Counted from the first letter of the stretch, positions 38,007 to 48,400 are shown. The stretch: 64,000 nucleotides of DNA from JANMZO01 sp963763135 (GCA_963763135.1 CAVXNJ010000009.1:558001-622000), one strand, 5' to 3'. Numbers and translations: made by a program. The notes: generated by a model from the sequence alone, not told the origin.

Positions 38007-39041
38007 CTAACGACGCAGTGGTTCGCCTGCGAGTACTTCTTCGAGAAGTTCCTTGAAGTCGGCGAGACCGTTCTCGTGGCGAGGGCTCAGGAACCCCCGG
38101 TTGTACGCTCCCGAACGCAGGTTGCGCTGTACCGATTCTGAGATGGCGATGTCTTCGAGCCCGACAACCTCCGAAGTTGAAACGATCTCGTCGGCTTCCG
38201 GGTGTCCGGGTTCGAAGAAGTACTCGAAGATCAGATCGGACTTGTCGTGCCCCCGTGGGACCCAGCGTTCGACGGCGAAACCACCGCGAAAGATGTTGAG
38301 TGAAAAGTTCGGCCAAAACCACAGGAACACGCCCGTGAAGTCGGTGTCGTCGTGCCGGGGTGCGGCGACGTGGAGATTCCAGCGGCGGTCACCTTTGGTG
38401 ATGACCCGGTAGGAGAGGCCCTCAACCTGGCGATTGAGGCCGGGATGTACGAGCGGCACGTGATAGCCCTCGAGGAAATTGTCGGCGTAGGTCTTCCAAT
38501 TGCAATCCATGGGATGGATGCTGCGCGAATGGAAGACATACGTCTCGATGGGGTACGACTCGCACTCCTTCGGAAAATCACCGAGCCATTCGACCAGGTC
38601 AGGGGTGGTTGGGTCCATGCAAATGAACACCATGCCACGCCAAGTTTGCACCCGGACCGAAAGAAGACCATCGCAGCTGGGTTGGGCGGCACCGACGTCT
38701 TCGGCCCCAAAATCCCGAGCGTTACGAAGCTCACCTTCTTGGCCGTAAGCCCACCCGTGATAGCGGCACACGAGGTTGGCTTGGCGTCCGGTGCCATCCC
38801 AAACGATCGGCCCGGCGCGATGCGCACAAACGTTGTGGAACGCCCGTAGTTGGCGGTCGTCGCCCATCTGGATGAATACCGGCCATTCGGCGAACACGTC
38901 GGCCAGATAGTCGCCCGGCTGGGTGAATTGGTGTGAATAGCCGGCCAGAAGCCATGCCGGGCGGAACACCCTGGCGCGTTCGGCCTGGTAGGTAGACTCG
39001 CTGCAATACGCGTCTGCGGGGAGACTTTCGACCAGGTTCAC
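38007..39041 (-). CDS. Rieske non-heme iron oxygenase, alpha subunit
   Basis: 344 aa. The N-terminal Rieske [2Fe-2S] site has C72-x-H74 (CAHRAG) and C92-xx-H95 (CRYHGW). The catalytic domain has the mononuclear-iron segment NFLEGYHVPLVH, with H194 and H199 as ligands and D187 nearby. The short length and the NWKTYADNFLEGYH wording resemble ring-hydroxylating and quaternary-amine oxygenases. No reductase or ferredoxin gene is adjacent, so electrons come from elsewhere. The substrate is unknown. Confidence 0.9.
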   Translation of the reverse strand: MNLVESLPADAYCSESTYQAERARVFRPAWLLAGYSHQFTQPGDYLADVFAEWPVFIQMGDDRQLRAFHNVCAHRAGPIVWDGTGRQANLVCRYHGWAYGQEGELRNARDFGAEDVGAAQPSCDGLLSVRVQTWRGMVFICMDPTTPDLVEWLGDFPKECESYPIETYVFHSRSIHPMDCNWKTYADNFLEGYHVPLVHPGLNRQVEGLSYRVITKGDRRWNLHVAAPRHDDTDFTGVFLWFWPNFSLNIFRGGFAVERWVPRGHDKSDLIFEYFFEPGHPEADEIVSTSEVVGLEDIAISESVQRNLRSGAYNRGFLSPRHENGLADFKELLEEVLAGEPLRR

Positions 39042-39142
39042 AGAACAACACTACGGGAGTTGCAACTGAATCCTGCGTCAACTGCTGAGAAACCTGCAGG
39101 TTGTGACGATTGTCGTGTTCACGGACGACGCTGGCAAATGCG

Positions 39143-39172
39143 GTTCGGGCCGCCCGATTGGGCGGCCCGAAC
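39143..39172 (-). terminator. Intrinsic terminator after the acyl-CoA dehydrogenase gene
   Basis: 13-bp perfect inverted repeat (GTTCGGGCCGCCC / GGGCGGCCCGAAC) with a GATT loop. On the plus strand it is followed by GTTTG; on the minus strand it lies 26 bp past the dehydrogenase stop. Confidence 0.65.
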
Positions 39173-39197
39173 GTTTGTCGATCTGCGGTGTCGGGGC

Positions 39198-40421
39198 CTA
39201 CTTGGCCTGGGTGCCGACCCTGAGGTCGCGAAATGCTGTGTCTTTGTCGACTGATGGTTCCCGCGGGAGAGCGAGGACGCGGTCTCCGATGATGTTCTTT
39301 TGGATCTCGTCGGTCCCGCCAGCAATGTGCGACGAGAAGCTCGTGAGGAGCATCCGGTTCCAGGTTTCGGTCTGAGCGTCACCTTCCCACGCCAGACTCA
39401 CCGGGCCAGCGACCTGCGCCGCGATCGCCCGCACCATCCGGGAGATCTTGGCGCCGTGCAGCTTGCCGAGCGATCCACCGGGACCGGGGGTCTTGCCGGC
39501 CTTGAGTTCCGCCCGGGTCCGAAGCGACACCAGGCTCTTCGTCGTCTCCTCGGAGTAGATCTTCATGAGTGTGTCGCGAAGGACCGGATCGTTGAGGATC
39601 CCGCGCCGCTTGGCTTCTTCGATGAGGCGATCACTGTTGGGGTGTGAAACGCCGCTGGTGCTACCCGTGCCGATAGCGACCCGCTCGTACATGAGCATGG
39701 CGGTGGCGAGACGCCAGCCGTCGTTGAGGTCGCCGATCTGCCAGTTGGCGGGAATGCGAAGGTCGGTGAAGAAGATCTCGTTGAAGTGACGGCCACCGTC
39801 GATCTGAACAATCGGTCGGATCTCGACGCCGGGTGCCTTCATGTCGACGATGAACATCGAAATACCGCGATGCTTCGGCTGTTCGGGGTCGGTTCGGGCG
39901 ATGAGGATCCCGTAGTCGCACTGGTGGGCGAGGGTCGTCCATACCTTCTGGCCGTTGATGATCCATTCGTCGCCGTCGCGAACCGCCCTGGTCTGGAGGC
40001 TGGCAACGTCGGAGCCGGCGCCGGGTTCCGAAAACATCTGACACCACAGGTGCTCGGCCGAGATGAGCGTGGGGAGGAACTGCGCCTTCTGCTCCGGCGT
40101 CCCGTACTCCGAGAGCATGGGGAGACACATGCCGTGGGAAATGGTCAACTGGCCCGTCATATCAGGGAAGTTGCCGTATTCCTCGCGGTAGATCTTGTCG
40201 TGCTCCTTGGTCAGGCCGGCCCCACCGTATTCCTTCGGATAGGTCAGACCGGCCAAGCCGGCCGCCGCGAGCTTGGCCTGGAACGCCTTGCCACCGGCCA
40301 GCGACTGATCGCTGCGCGGATCGGGGCCCACGACCTTTATCCCGGTCGCGTTCGCTTCGAGGAACTCGCGGCACCTGGCTCGAAAGGCCGATGCTTCTTC
40401 TGGGGTCAGCTCAGAACTCAT
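39198..40421 (-). CDS. Acyl-CoA dehydrogenase
   Basis: 407 aa FAD enzyme of fatty acid or related acyl-CoA oxidation. Typical parts are LTYPKEYGGAGLTKEHDKIYREE, QMFSEPGAGSDVASLQTRAVRDGDEWIINGQKVWTT in the middle beta domain, and the C-terminal helical domain with GTDEIQKNIIGDRVLALPREP. The ATG at 40421 was preferred over an upstream one because the sequence from there (MSSELTPEEASAFRAR) has the usual short helix before the core. An acyl-CoA ligase lies just upstream in the same direction, suggesting a shared pathway. Confidence 0.92.
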   Translation of the reverse strand: MSSELTPEEASAFRARCREFLEANATGIKVVGPDPRSDQSLAGGKAFQAKLAAAGLAGLTYPKEYGGAGLTKEHDKIYREEYGNFPDMTGQLTISHGMCLPMLSEYGTPEQKAQFLPTLISAEHLWCQMFSEPGAGSDVASLQTRAVRDGDEWIINGQKVWTTLAHQCDYGILIARTDPEQPKHRGISMFIVDMKAPGVEIRPIVQIDGGRHFNEIFFTDLRIPANWQIGDLNDGWRLATAMLMYERVAIGTGSTSGVSHPNSDRLIEEAKRRGILNDPVLRDTLMKIYSEETTKSLVSLRTRAELKAGKTPGPGGSLGKLHGAKISRMVRAIAAQVAGPVSLAWEGDAQTETWNRMLLTSFSSHIAGGTDEIQKNIIGDRVLALPREPSVDKDTAFRDLRVGTQAK

Positions 40422-40508
40422 GCGGTCATCGTATTGACAACCTGTCGAAACAACCAAGACGTCGTACACCCGGGCTTGGGCGTCGCCGCGGATTGGTCGT
40501 GTGTGGCC

Positions 40509-42032
40509 TCAAACCTTGGATTCGGAGTGAAGCGAGCTGGGCGGTTCAGGCTCGGTCAATTCGGCACGTAGAACGCGTCGAAGGACCTTGCCGGTGTCGG
40601 TTGTGGGCAACTCGTCGCGAAATACGATGGTGTGCGGACGGCGGCTTGAACGGAGTTGGCTTACGACGTAATCGGCGAGCGCGTCGGATGTGGGATGTGC
40701 TCCAGTCTGCGGAACCACCACGGCGGCAACCACTTCACCCCATTCGTCGTCGGGCAGACCAAGAACACATACGTCGGCAACCTCGGGATGCTGCAACATG
40801 ACGTCTTCGATCTCGCCCGGTGACATGTTCTCGCCACCGCGGATGATCACGTCGTCGAGTCGGCCGGTGACGAACAGATACCCGGCGTCGTCGAGGAAGC
40901 CACCATCGCTGGTTGGGAACCACCCTTCGCTCGCTCGCATGTTTTTGTGCGAGTACTCACCCGACACCTGATCGCCGCGGACCCAAACTTCTCCGGGGGT
41001 TCCGGGAGGAACTTCGTTGCCCTCCAGGTCACGGATGGTGATCTCCACGGTTGGAAGCGGTTGGCCGACCGAACCGAGTCGTGCCCTCACGGCCGGGTCA
41101 TCGGAACTGATTGCGGCGCGATGGTCATCGGGCCCGAGAATCGCCACCGAAGACGATGTTTCGGTGAGTCCGTACGCGTTGACGAAGCCGACGTGAGGAA
41201 GGTGGCGCATGGTCTCTTCGATTACCGGGATCGGCATGCGGCCGCCACCGTAGGAGAGATGCCGCAGGTTGGAGAGGTCGTGCCCTTCGGCCAGGACAGC
41301 GTTGATCCGGGCGAGCATGGTGGGCACCACCATCGCGTGCGTGACTTCTTCCTCACTCGCAGTGTGAACCCACTCGGTGGGGTCGAAGTTGGGCAACTGT
41401 ACAAGGCGGCGACCGGAGAACGTCGCAGACAGGATGCCTGCCATTCCGGCAATGTGGTACGGAGGAACGGTGACGAGGGTCGCTTCGCTCGGGTCGGCGC
41501 CGAGGAATTCGACGGATCCGAGAACGTAGGACGCGAGGTGGTCGTGTCGAAGTATGGCGGCCTTCGGGTCGCCGGAGGTACCTGATGTGTACAGAAGAAG
41601 GGCGACCCGCTCATCGTCGGGCCAATCTTCGTCGGCGCGCTCCACGTCGGCCAACATGGCACGGAGCGTGTCGGTTGGAACCACGTCGATGCCGTCGAGG
41701 CCCTCGAACCGGGCCTCGGTGCCGGCCTCGCACAGGACGACCGCCGGCTTCTGCTGGGCCACGAGGGCGCGCAGGCGATCGTCGGCCAAGCGGTAGTTCA
41801 CTGGCACAAACGGGGTACCCGCCCAGGCTGATCCGTACAAGGCCACCGGCAGCAGCGGGCCTGCGATATCAGACCACACCACATGTTCGTAACCCTTGGC
41901 CCGTACCCAGGCCGCCAGGCGACCGGCGGTGTCGAACACTGTGGCCAGATCGAGCCCGTCGTTGCGACGGCCGATCGCGATCCGCTCGCCGTCTGCTTCG
42001 CTCGCCATCTGCAACAACATCATGATGTTCAT
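40509..42032 (-). CDS. Acyl-CoA ligase (AMP-dependent synthetase)
   Basis: 507 aa ANL-superfamily enzyme that activates a carboxylic acid with ATP and joins it to CoA. Motifs are the P-loop LLLYTSGTSGDPKAAILRHDHLAS, NAYGLTETSS, the hinge region GYLFVTGRLDDVIIRGGENMSPGEIE, and a C-terminal TDTGKVLRRVLRAEL with the catalytic Lys. It lies 87 bp upstream of the acyl-CoA dehydrogenase gene; the pair probably acts in degradation of a fatty or cyclic acid. Confidence 0.92.
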   Translation of the reverse strand: MNIMMLLQMASEADGERIAIGRRNDGLDLATVFDTAGRLAAWVRAKGYEHVVWSDIAGPLLPVALYGSAWAGTPFVPVNYRLADDRLRALVAQQKPAVVLCEAGTEARFEGLDGIDVVPTDTLRAMLADVERADEDWPDDERVALLLYTSGTSGDPKAAILRHDHLASYVLGSVEFLGADPSEATLVTVPPYHIAGMAGILSATFSGRRLVQLPNFDPTEWVHTASEEEVTHAMVVPTMLARINAVLAEGHDLSNLRHLSYGGGRMPIPVIEETMRHLPHVGFVNAYGLTETSSSVAILGPDDHRAAISSDDPAVRARLGSVGQPLPTVEITIRDLEGNEVPPGTPGEVWVRGDQVSGEYSHKNMRASEGWFPTSDGGFLDDAGYLFVTGRLDDVIIRGGENMSPGEIEDVMLQHPEVADVCVLGLPDDEWGEVVAAVVVPQTGAHPTSDALADYVVSQLRSSRRPHTIVFRDELPTTDTGKVLRRVLRAELTEPEPPSSLHSESKV

Positions 42033-42120
42033 AGGGGTCTTACCCTACGAAAAGTCCGGGTCTCGCACCAACCGGATCGCCAGCGAAGCTCTGGCCTGGG
42101 CGTCGGTGAGCTCCCACTGT

Positions 42121-42165
42121 TTGCAAGAACTTCTTGCAAACCATTGCAAGTCAATCTTGCAATGT
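42121..42165. promoter_or_regulatory. Two inverted repeats built on TTGCAAG before the YqiJ-like gene
   Basis: TTGCAAGAA-C-TTCTTGCAA at 42121-42139, then CATTGCAAG-TCAAT-CTTGCAATG at 42143-42165, about 50-90 bp before the YqiJ-like start. The half-site TTGCAAGAACT recurs on the other strand, as TTGCGAGAACT, before the flotillin gene (43031-43068). Confidence 0.55.
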
Positions 42166-42212
42166 GTAACGTGAACTGCGTTTTCGTCTCAATGAAGGAG
42201 GAACGGCGGGAA

Positions 42213-42842
42213 ATGGAGCGGGTAGCAGAGGTGGCCACGTCTTGGCCGACATTGGGTTTCACAGTGCTCTTGGCGTTCTTTCTCGTGTGGTGGGTGTTGT
42301 CGCTTGCTGTAAGCGGCCTCGACGGCACGGATCTCGACGCTGACGGTGACGGCATCTCCGATGATCTGTTCGGGAAGGTCGGCCATTTCGTCGGGATCGG
42401 TTCGGTGCCGTTGGCTCTCGGTCTTACGATCTTTGCCGCTGGGTCCTGGTCGATCAGCATGTTGTTGCAACTCGTTTTGAGTGAACGGGGATCCGGGATC
42501 ACCGCAGTGCTGGTGGCCGCGGTCATCGCGTTCGTGGCGACCGGCCTCGGTCTCGTATTTACCCGGCGAGTATCGAAGTGGTGCGCTCCGGTGTTCGATT
42601 TCCATCCCGGCCCACGGCGAGCAGATGCCGCGGGCGCAAAGGTTAAGGTTCGGACGCTTCATGTCGACGAAACCTTTGGTGAAGCAGAGGTATTGACTGG
42701 TCCGCGTGCGAATTCCATCGTGCGGGTTCGGGCCAAGCGAGGAGCATTTTCCCGAGGCGATGTGGCGATGATCGTTGATTACAACGAAGGGACCGATACG
42801 TTCGCGCTCGTCGAAATCGATGACATTCTCCGCGACGATTGA
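42213..42842 (+). CDS. YqiJ-like OB-fold membrane protein
   Basis: 209 aa, the same length as E. coli YqiJ. Three membrane segments (about 13-33, 60-82 and 90-112) are followed by a basic turn and a C-terminal OB-fold-like beta domain (about 140-205: AKVKVRTLHVDETFGEAEVL, VRVRAKRGAFSRGDVAMIVDYNEGTDTFALVEID). The ATG at 42213 follows AAGGAGG at 42195-42201; an earlier ATG at 42192 overlaps that site. YqiJ/NfeD-type proteins partner flotillins, and a flotillin gene follows here. An acidic loop (DGTDLDADGDGISDD) after helix 1 could bind calcium. Confidence 0.8.
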   Translation: MERVAEVATSWPTLGFTVLLAFFLVWWVLSLAVSGLDGTDLDADGDGISDDLFGKVGHFVGIGSVPLALGLTIFAAGSWSISMLLQLVLSERGSGITAVLVAAVIAFVATGLGLVFTRRVSKWCAPVFDFHPGPRRADAAGAKVKVRTLHVDETFGEAEVLTGPRANSIVRVRAKRGAFSRGDVAMIVDYNEGTDTFALVEIDDILRDD

Positions 42843-43030
42843 CCTGCTCCGGCAGGTCGTAAGCCGCACCGGTCACCCGTTGCAGCGGCGTTGCGGCGAC
42901 CGCCTTTGATTGCCTGCGGCGCATCCACCAGACAATGCCGCAGCCGCCGTTTCTCGCAAGCATCGGCGTCTGCCAGCGGTCACGCCTGCGCGACGACGCC
43001 TGTTCACCCAGTAGTTCTTGTTGTACCCAG

Positions 43031-43068
43031 CAGTTCTCGCAACACCATGCAGTTCTCGCAACACCATG
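43031..43068 (+). repeat. Two tandem 19-bp repeats before the flotillin gene
   Basis: CAGTTCTCGCAACACCATG occurs twice in a row, with partial copies on either side (43010-43030 and 43069-43077). The reverse complement contains TTGCGAGAACT, matching the half-site of the inverted repeats at 42121. Likely regulator-binding sites about 40-75 bp before the flotillin start; the 265-bp gap (42843-43106) holds nothing else recognised. Confidence 0.55.
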
Positions 43069-43106
43069 CAGTTTCCGAAACGTTCAACGTAAGAAAGTGA
43101 TGTGCC

Positions 43107-45152
43107 ATGGCTAACGTTCTTGCGGCGATCTTTGTGATCGTCGTGTTGGTTGCCTTTGTCGCCTTCGTCGGTGCCCTTGTTGTCACAAGGCTGTACCGGA
43201 AGGTTCCCCAGGGGCAGGCCCTTATTGTGTCGAAGACCCGTGAGATCGAAGTGACCTTCACCGGTGCGCTTGTTGTCCCGGTCGTGCATCGAGCTGAGCT
43301 CATGGACATCGGCGTCAAACGCATCGAGATCGAAAAGACGGGTACCGACGGTTTGATCTGTCGAGACAACATCCGGGCCGACATCAAGGTCAGCTTCTAC
43401 GTCCGGGTCAACAACACCAGCGAAGACGTCCGCAAGGTGGCCCAGCTTGTCGGCACCAGCAACGCTTCAAGCGCGGAGAAGCTCGACGAGCTCTTTACCG
43501 CCAAGTTCGCTGAAGCCCTGAAGACCGCCGGCAAACAGATGGACTTCGTCGAGCTGTACGACAAGCGGGAGTCGTTCCGTACCGCCGTGATCGGCGTCAT
43601 CGGTGAAGACCTGAACGGCTACGTGCTTGACGACGTTGCCATCGAGACGCTCGAGCAGACTCCGGTCACCCAACTTGATCCGATGAACGTGCTCGACGCT
43701 GAGGGCATCAAGAAGATCACGCAGATCACCACACGGGAGCGGATCATGGCGAACGATCATGCCCGCGAGGCGGAGAAGCAGATCAAGTCCAAAGACGTCG
43801 AGACGCAGCAGGCGATCTTCGAGATGGACCGTCAAGAGCGTGCCGCCGAGTACCGCGCCCAACGCGAGATGGCGACCACGAAGGCGCGTGAAGAGTCCAT
43901 GACGGCCCAGGTCGAGGCCGAAGAGCGGTTGAAGGCGGAGCAGGCCCGTTTGAAGACTGACGAGCTCATTGGCGTGCAGTCGCAGAACCTGCAGCGCGAG
44001 GTTGATGTCGCAGCGAAGAACCGCGAGCGTGTTGTTGCCGTCGAAGAAGTGAAGATCGACAAGGCCCGTCAACTCGAGTCGGTCGCCAAGGAGATTGAAA
44101 CGCTGGCCGCGTCGAAAGACCTCGAGACGGAGAAGGCGCACATCGCAGAGCTGGCCAAGGTCCGGATCGCCGTGGAAAAGACCGTGGCCGAGCAGGAAGA
44201 ATCGATTCTCACCCTGCGCATGGTGGAAGGCGCGAACCGGGAACGGGAGTCGACTGTCATCCGGGCCGGGGCCGAAGCGGAAGCCAGCCTCATCATGACG
44301 ATCAAGGAGGCCGAGGCGTCGGAGAACGCGTCGCAACACAAGGCCAAGGAGCGCATCACCATGGCCGAAGCCGTCCGTTCGGCGAGTGTGCTCGAAGCCG
44401 AGTCCAAGGTTCGCCTGGCCGACGCCACCCGTGCTGAAGCCGCGGCGGAGGGGCTGGCTCAGGTCGAGGTGAAGAAGGCCGAAGCCTCCGCCATCGAACA
44501 GGTCGGTTTGGCAAACGCCCGGGTCAAAGAGATTGACGCTGCGGCCGAACAGAAGCGCGGTGAATCAGCGGCAAATGTCTCTCGACTCGCTGGTGAGGCC
44601 GATGGCGCTGCGATGGAGGCCCGCCTGAAGGGCGAAGCCGCCGGACTCGTCGAGAAGGCCGAAGCGATGAAACAACTTGAAGGCGTCGGACAGGAGTACG
44701 ACCTTGCGGTCAAGCGGATCGACTCCGATCTGCAGACGAGGCTGGCGTCCGTTGGCGCTCACAAGGAGATGGGAATCGCTCAAGCCGAAGCTCTGGGTGG
44801 GGCATTGGCCAAGGCGAACATCGACATCGTCGGTGGTACGGACATGTTTGTCGATCGCATCCTCGGTGCGGTGGCCACCGGCAAAGCTCTCGATGGATTC
44901 GCGAACGCGAGTTCGACCTCCCAGGCCGTTGCGCTCCCGTATGCCACAGGCGACAAAGACCTCGTAGAGACTCTGGCGTCGGCGGTTTCGGGGCTCGGTG
45001 CTTCCGGAGTGGCCAGCCTGTCCCTGGCTCGGGTTCTGAACCTGGCCGCCGAGCGCCTCGGCGGCAGCGAGGGCGAGACGCTCAAAGAGTTGCTTGCGTC
45101 GATGGAGGGCAAGGGTCTCGACTCGATCCCGGTGAGCCGCCTGATCGGCTAG
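43107..45152 (+). CDS. Flotillin-family protein (YqiK-like)
   Basis: 681 aa. One N-terminal membrane helix (ILAAIFVIVVLVAFVAFVGALVV region), an SPFH/band-7 domain (about 30-190: KVPQGQALIVSKTREIEVTFTGALVVPVVHRAELMD…), then a long Glu/Ala/Lys-rich coiled coil (about 200-540) typical of flotillins, and a C-terminal segment with GLGASGVASLSLARVLNLAAERLGG. Flotillins form large membrane-bound oligomeric cages or scaffolds. Longer than E. coli YqiK (553 aa). Placed between the YqiJ-like and AAA+ genes, it would be the scaffold of the module. Confidence 0.92.
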   Translation: MANVLAAIFVIVVLVAFVAFVGALVVTRLYRKVPQGQALIVSKTREIEVTFTGALVVPVVHRAELMDIGVKRIEIEKTGTDGLICRDNIRADIKVSFYVRVNNTSEDVRKVAQLVGTSNASSAEKLDELFTAKFAEALKTAGKQMDFVELYDKRESFRTAVIGVIGEDLNGYVLDDVAIETLEQTPVTQLDPMNVLDAEGIKKITQITTRERIMANDHAREAEKQIKSKDVETQQAIFEMDRQERAAEYRAQREMATTKAREESMTAQVEAEERLKAEQARLKTDELIGVQSQNLQREVDVAAKNRERVVAVEEVKIDKARQLESVAKEIETLAASKDLETEKAHIAELAKVRIAVEKTVAEQEESILTLRMVEGANRERESTVIRAGAEAEASLIMTIKEAEASENASQHKAKERITMAEAVRSASVLEAESKVRLADATRAEAAAEGLAQVEVKKAEASAIEQVGLANARVKEIDAAAEQKRGESAANVSRLAGEADGAAMEARLKGEAAGLVEKAEAMKQLEGVGQEYDLAVKRIDSDLQTRLASVGAHKEMGIAQAEALGGALAKANIDIVGGTDMFVDRILGAVATGKALDGFANASSTSQAVALPYATGDKDLVETLASAVSGLGASGVASLSLARVLNLAAERLGGSEGETLKELLASMEGKGLDSIPVSRLIG

Positions 45153-45292
45153 TGCACTGAAGCGTTGAAGACTGTGATGTCGATTTCCCTGACAACCTGC
45201 CTGGGACGAACAAGCCGGGAGCGCTCGGCGTCACAGGTTTCTACGCGAAGACGCACTAGTAACCGGCCGGGCCGGGCAATCCTTTCGATGCA

Positions 45293-45307
45293 TGAACTTC
45301 GAGTTCA
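45293..45307. promoter_or_regulatory. Small palindrome TGAACT-TCG-AGTTCA
   Basis: Perfect 6-bp arms around TCG, in the 277-bp gap before the AAA+ gene. Possible operator; weak evidence. Confidence 0.3.
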
Positions 45308-45342
45308 GCGGGTAAACGTGAAAGACGTTCCCGAAAGTCGTT

Positions 45343-45379
45343 CACGAACCGGTGGTGAAGTGGCCACCACCGGTTCGTG
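45343..45379 (+). terminator. Strong hairpin between flotillin and AAA+ genes
   Basis: 15-bp perfect arms (CACGAACCGGTGGTG / CACCACCGGTTCGTG) with a 7-nt loop, without a U-tract. It could act as terminator, partial terminator or mRNA stabiliser that sets the ratio of flotillin to ATPase. Confidence 0.5.
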
Positions 45380-45429
45380 AGCTGATCCGTCAGATGTATG
45401 AACTGTTCTCCGATTTGGAGTGAGCAACT

Positions 45430-48400
45430 GTGAGCGATGAAAGCTCCGAAACCACGGCCCCGGCCGACACAACGTATGACCTGCTGCGGGGCCGCTTGCA
45501 GAACGTCTCCACGCAGGTCATGGAGAAGGCCGAGCGCTTCAATGAGCTGAGAGCCGAAGTGTTCGCGTCGGAACCTCTCCGGCTGGCCGAACAGGACCGG
45601 GTGCACACCGAGGTCGCCTCGATCCCGCGCGACGCGGTGTGTGTCGACGGTCTGCTGCTTTTCGGTTACAACGTGCCTCCGGGGTTGGCGACCAACCGGC
45701 TCGTCGAGGACGTGCTGTCGCTGTACCGACTGGTCCCGGTGTCAACGACCGATTGGAACGTCGAGCGTGTCGTATCGGGGGAGAAGGCGTACTTCCTGTC
45801 CGACCCGAGCTTCCAACGCGACTTTCTGGAGATCTACCGGTACTACGCCGAGGCCCGCCTCCTCGCCCTGACGATTGTCGGTGATGAGCTGCTGATGGTG
45901 TTCGGACTTGGTACGGCTGACACCGACGTCCGGGTTCTGCGTTGGCGGTTGCGCTCGGATGGGCCGATCTATCTCGATGCCTACGGTGAGCAGGACCGAA
46001 CCGCGAAGCAACGCTTCGATTTCACCTGGACCGACACCGACCGCAGCGCTATCAAAGACGGGCGCTGGCCCCATCTGGCCATCGATGGTCAGATGTTCAT
46101 CGGACTGACCAAAGGCACGCTCGAATTTCGAATCGACGACGCCGTCACCGGAGGGCGAACTGTCTACTCGGAGCGGGTGGCCGAAATCGAACAGGAGGTG
46201 AACGAGCTCCGTGTCCGGTACGCACGCTTGGGTGAGTTGCTCCTCATCGGGGTACTGCCGTACCGGGAAAACGACGAGCGGTACTACGTCTACAACCGAC
46301 TCACTCGCGAGGCCCACCGCGTCGACGCGATCGGGCGCGGTTGCCATCAACTGCCCGAGGATCAGGGTGTCGTCTTTCCCGGAGGCTTCCACCTGCAGAA
46401 CGGCGAGCATCGCGTGTTCGCCGGTGACAACACCGGACTCTCCCTCCATGAGTCGGTGCTGAGCCCCAACGGCGAAGATGTTCTGTACGCATACGTTCGC
46501 CCGGAAACGGGTGCGTACCAACTGCTGTCGTACAACGTGGTTCGCCGGGAGATGAGCCCCCCGATCCAGTGTCATGGTTATGCGCGTTTCGCCGACGGTG
46601 TGATCGTGACGGTCCGCGAGTCTGCGGATGCCCAACGAATCCACACCATCGGTATCTACACGTCGCCGTTCTGTGCGGTCGATCATTACGTGCCGCCGGT
46701 AGCGAGCGACAGCTTCTTCGGGCGTATCGGCAACGCCGAGTTGGTCCGGGGAATTTCGGAGTGTCTGTCGCTCGGCCACGATGCCGCCGATACGCCGTTC
46801 AATGCGGCGAACTTCGAAGCGATCATCGCCCGCTCGTCGAAGCTGCTTGACACGTACGCGTGGCTGGGCGACGAGAACGCTGACGGTCTCGCCGACCTTC
46901 TGGTCCAGCTTCGAAAGGCTGCCGGCGGAATCCTCGACGAGTTCGCCGCCGTTACCGCGGCGAAGAAGGACGTGCTGGCGCGTACCCAGGACGTTGAGCG
47001 GTCGATAATCGATCTGAAGGCGTCGGCCGATCTCGATCAACGCGATGTGCAGATCTTCATCGATCTGGTGTCGCAATCCCGTGTCGTGCAGGGACGAATC
47101 GCGGAACTTCTCGAAACCCGCCACGTAGATACCGCGAACGTCGAGCAACTCCGGCTGATGGCCGAGGAGACGACAGCCGTACTCGGCACGCGGGCTCTGG
47201 CGTTGCTCGGCCAACGAGAGGCACTGGCCGGACTTCTGCAAACCCTCGACCGTTCTGAAGCGGAGATCACCACGGCCTCCACGACGACTCAGTTGGAGAA
47301 GGTGGCGGTCGCGGTCGATGAAATCGGAACACGGGCGGTTCTGCTGACGGACCTGGTCGGCGGCCTGGAGACCGTTGACTCGACGGAGAAGACCGGGATT
47401 CTGACGCGCCTTTCCGAGGTGCTCGCACGACGCAATGCGGTGATGGCGTCACTGGATAGTCGGCGCGGGTCGCTGCGGTCGTCGGAGAAGGCCGCGGGAT
47501 TCCAGGCCGCCTTGAGCGTGACAAGTCAGCGGGTCACCTCGGCGCTGCTTGCGGTAAGCGATTCGGCCTCGTGTGACCGCTCGGCCTCGCAGTTGGCGGC
47601 CGAGCTTGAGAATCTGGAGCTGGCGTTCGGCGACGTGCCCGAGTTTGCGCAGGCCATTGCGGCAAAGCGATCAGAGATCACCGAGGCGTTCAGTGCTAAA
47701 CGCGAACGAATCGTCGCCGAGCGAAGTCAGCTCATCGAGCGAATGGTCGGATCGTCCGAGCGGGTTTTGGCAACCGCGGTGGCGCGGGCCTCATCGCTCG
47801 CTGACCTGAGTGAACTCGAAGGGTTCTTCGCGGCCGACCCACTGGTGCTGCGGGTTCGCAAGGCGGTCGAGGAACTCCGTGGGCTGGGTGAAACCGCTCG
47901 GGCGGGTGAGCTGACGGTGGCGATTCGGGTGGCGCGTGACACCGCGCGTCGGGCCCTGCGCGATCGGGTGGATCTGGTGGCCGACGGAATGGTGCGGGTC
48001 GGTAACCGCACATTCGGTGTGAACGAAGAGCCCTTTGAACTTCGGATGGTGACCACCGACAACGGGGGATTGGCGGTTTCGCTGACTGGTACCGAGCTTC
48101 AGATTCCCATCAGTGATGACCGTCTCCGCGGCTTCGGCCCGCTGGTTCTGCAGAGCACGGCATCGGAGTCGAGTTGGATCGGGCGGTCCGTCTTCCTGGC
48201 CTTCGAAGCCCAACGGCTCGGCCTGGCCGCCGACAGGCTCCGAACGTTTGCGAGCGAGCATTTCGAAGACGGGTACGAGATCGGCGTGCACGACGCTGAC
48301 GCCGCGAAGATCCTCTCCATATGCGCGCCTACTTTTTCCAGCAACGGCCTCTGGTTCGACGGAATGACCCGAGCGGTCGCCGGCGTGTGGTTCGGCGGCC

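Noticed and set aside
43010..43077. Tandem repeats as a small CRISPR array
   Set aside because: The two 19-bp units are directly adjacent with no spacers and there are no cas genes; regulatory repeats fit better.
45742..47241. 499-codon minus-strand frame opposite the giant ATPase
   Set aside because: Long only because of high GC and codon bias; the plus-strand frame is continuous for 1597 codons and has real motifs.
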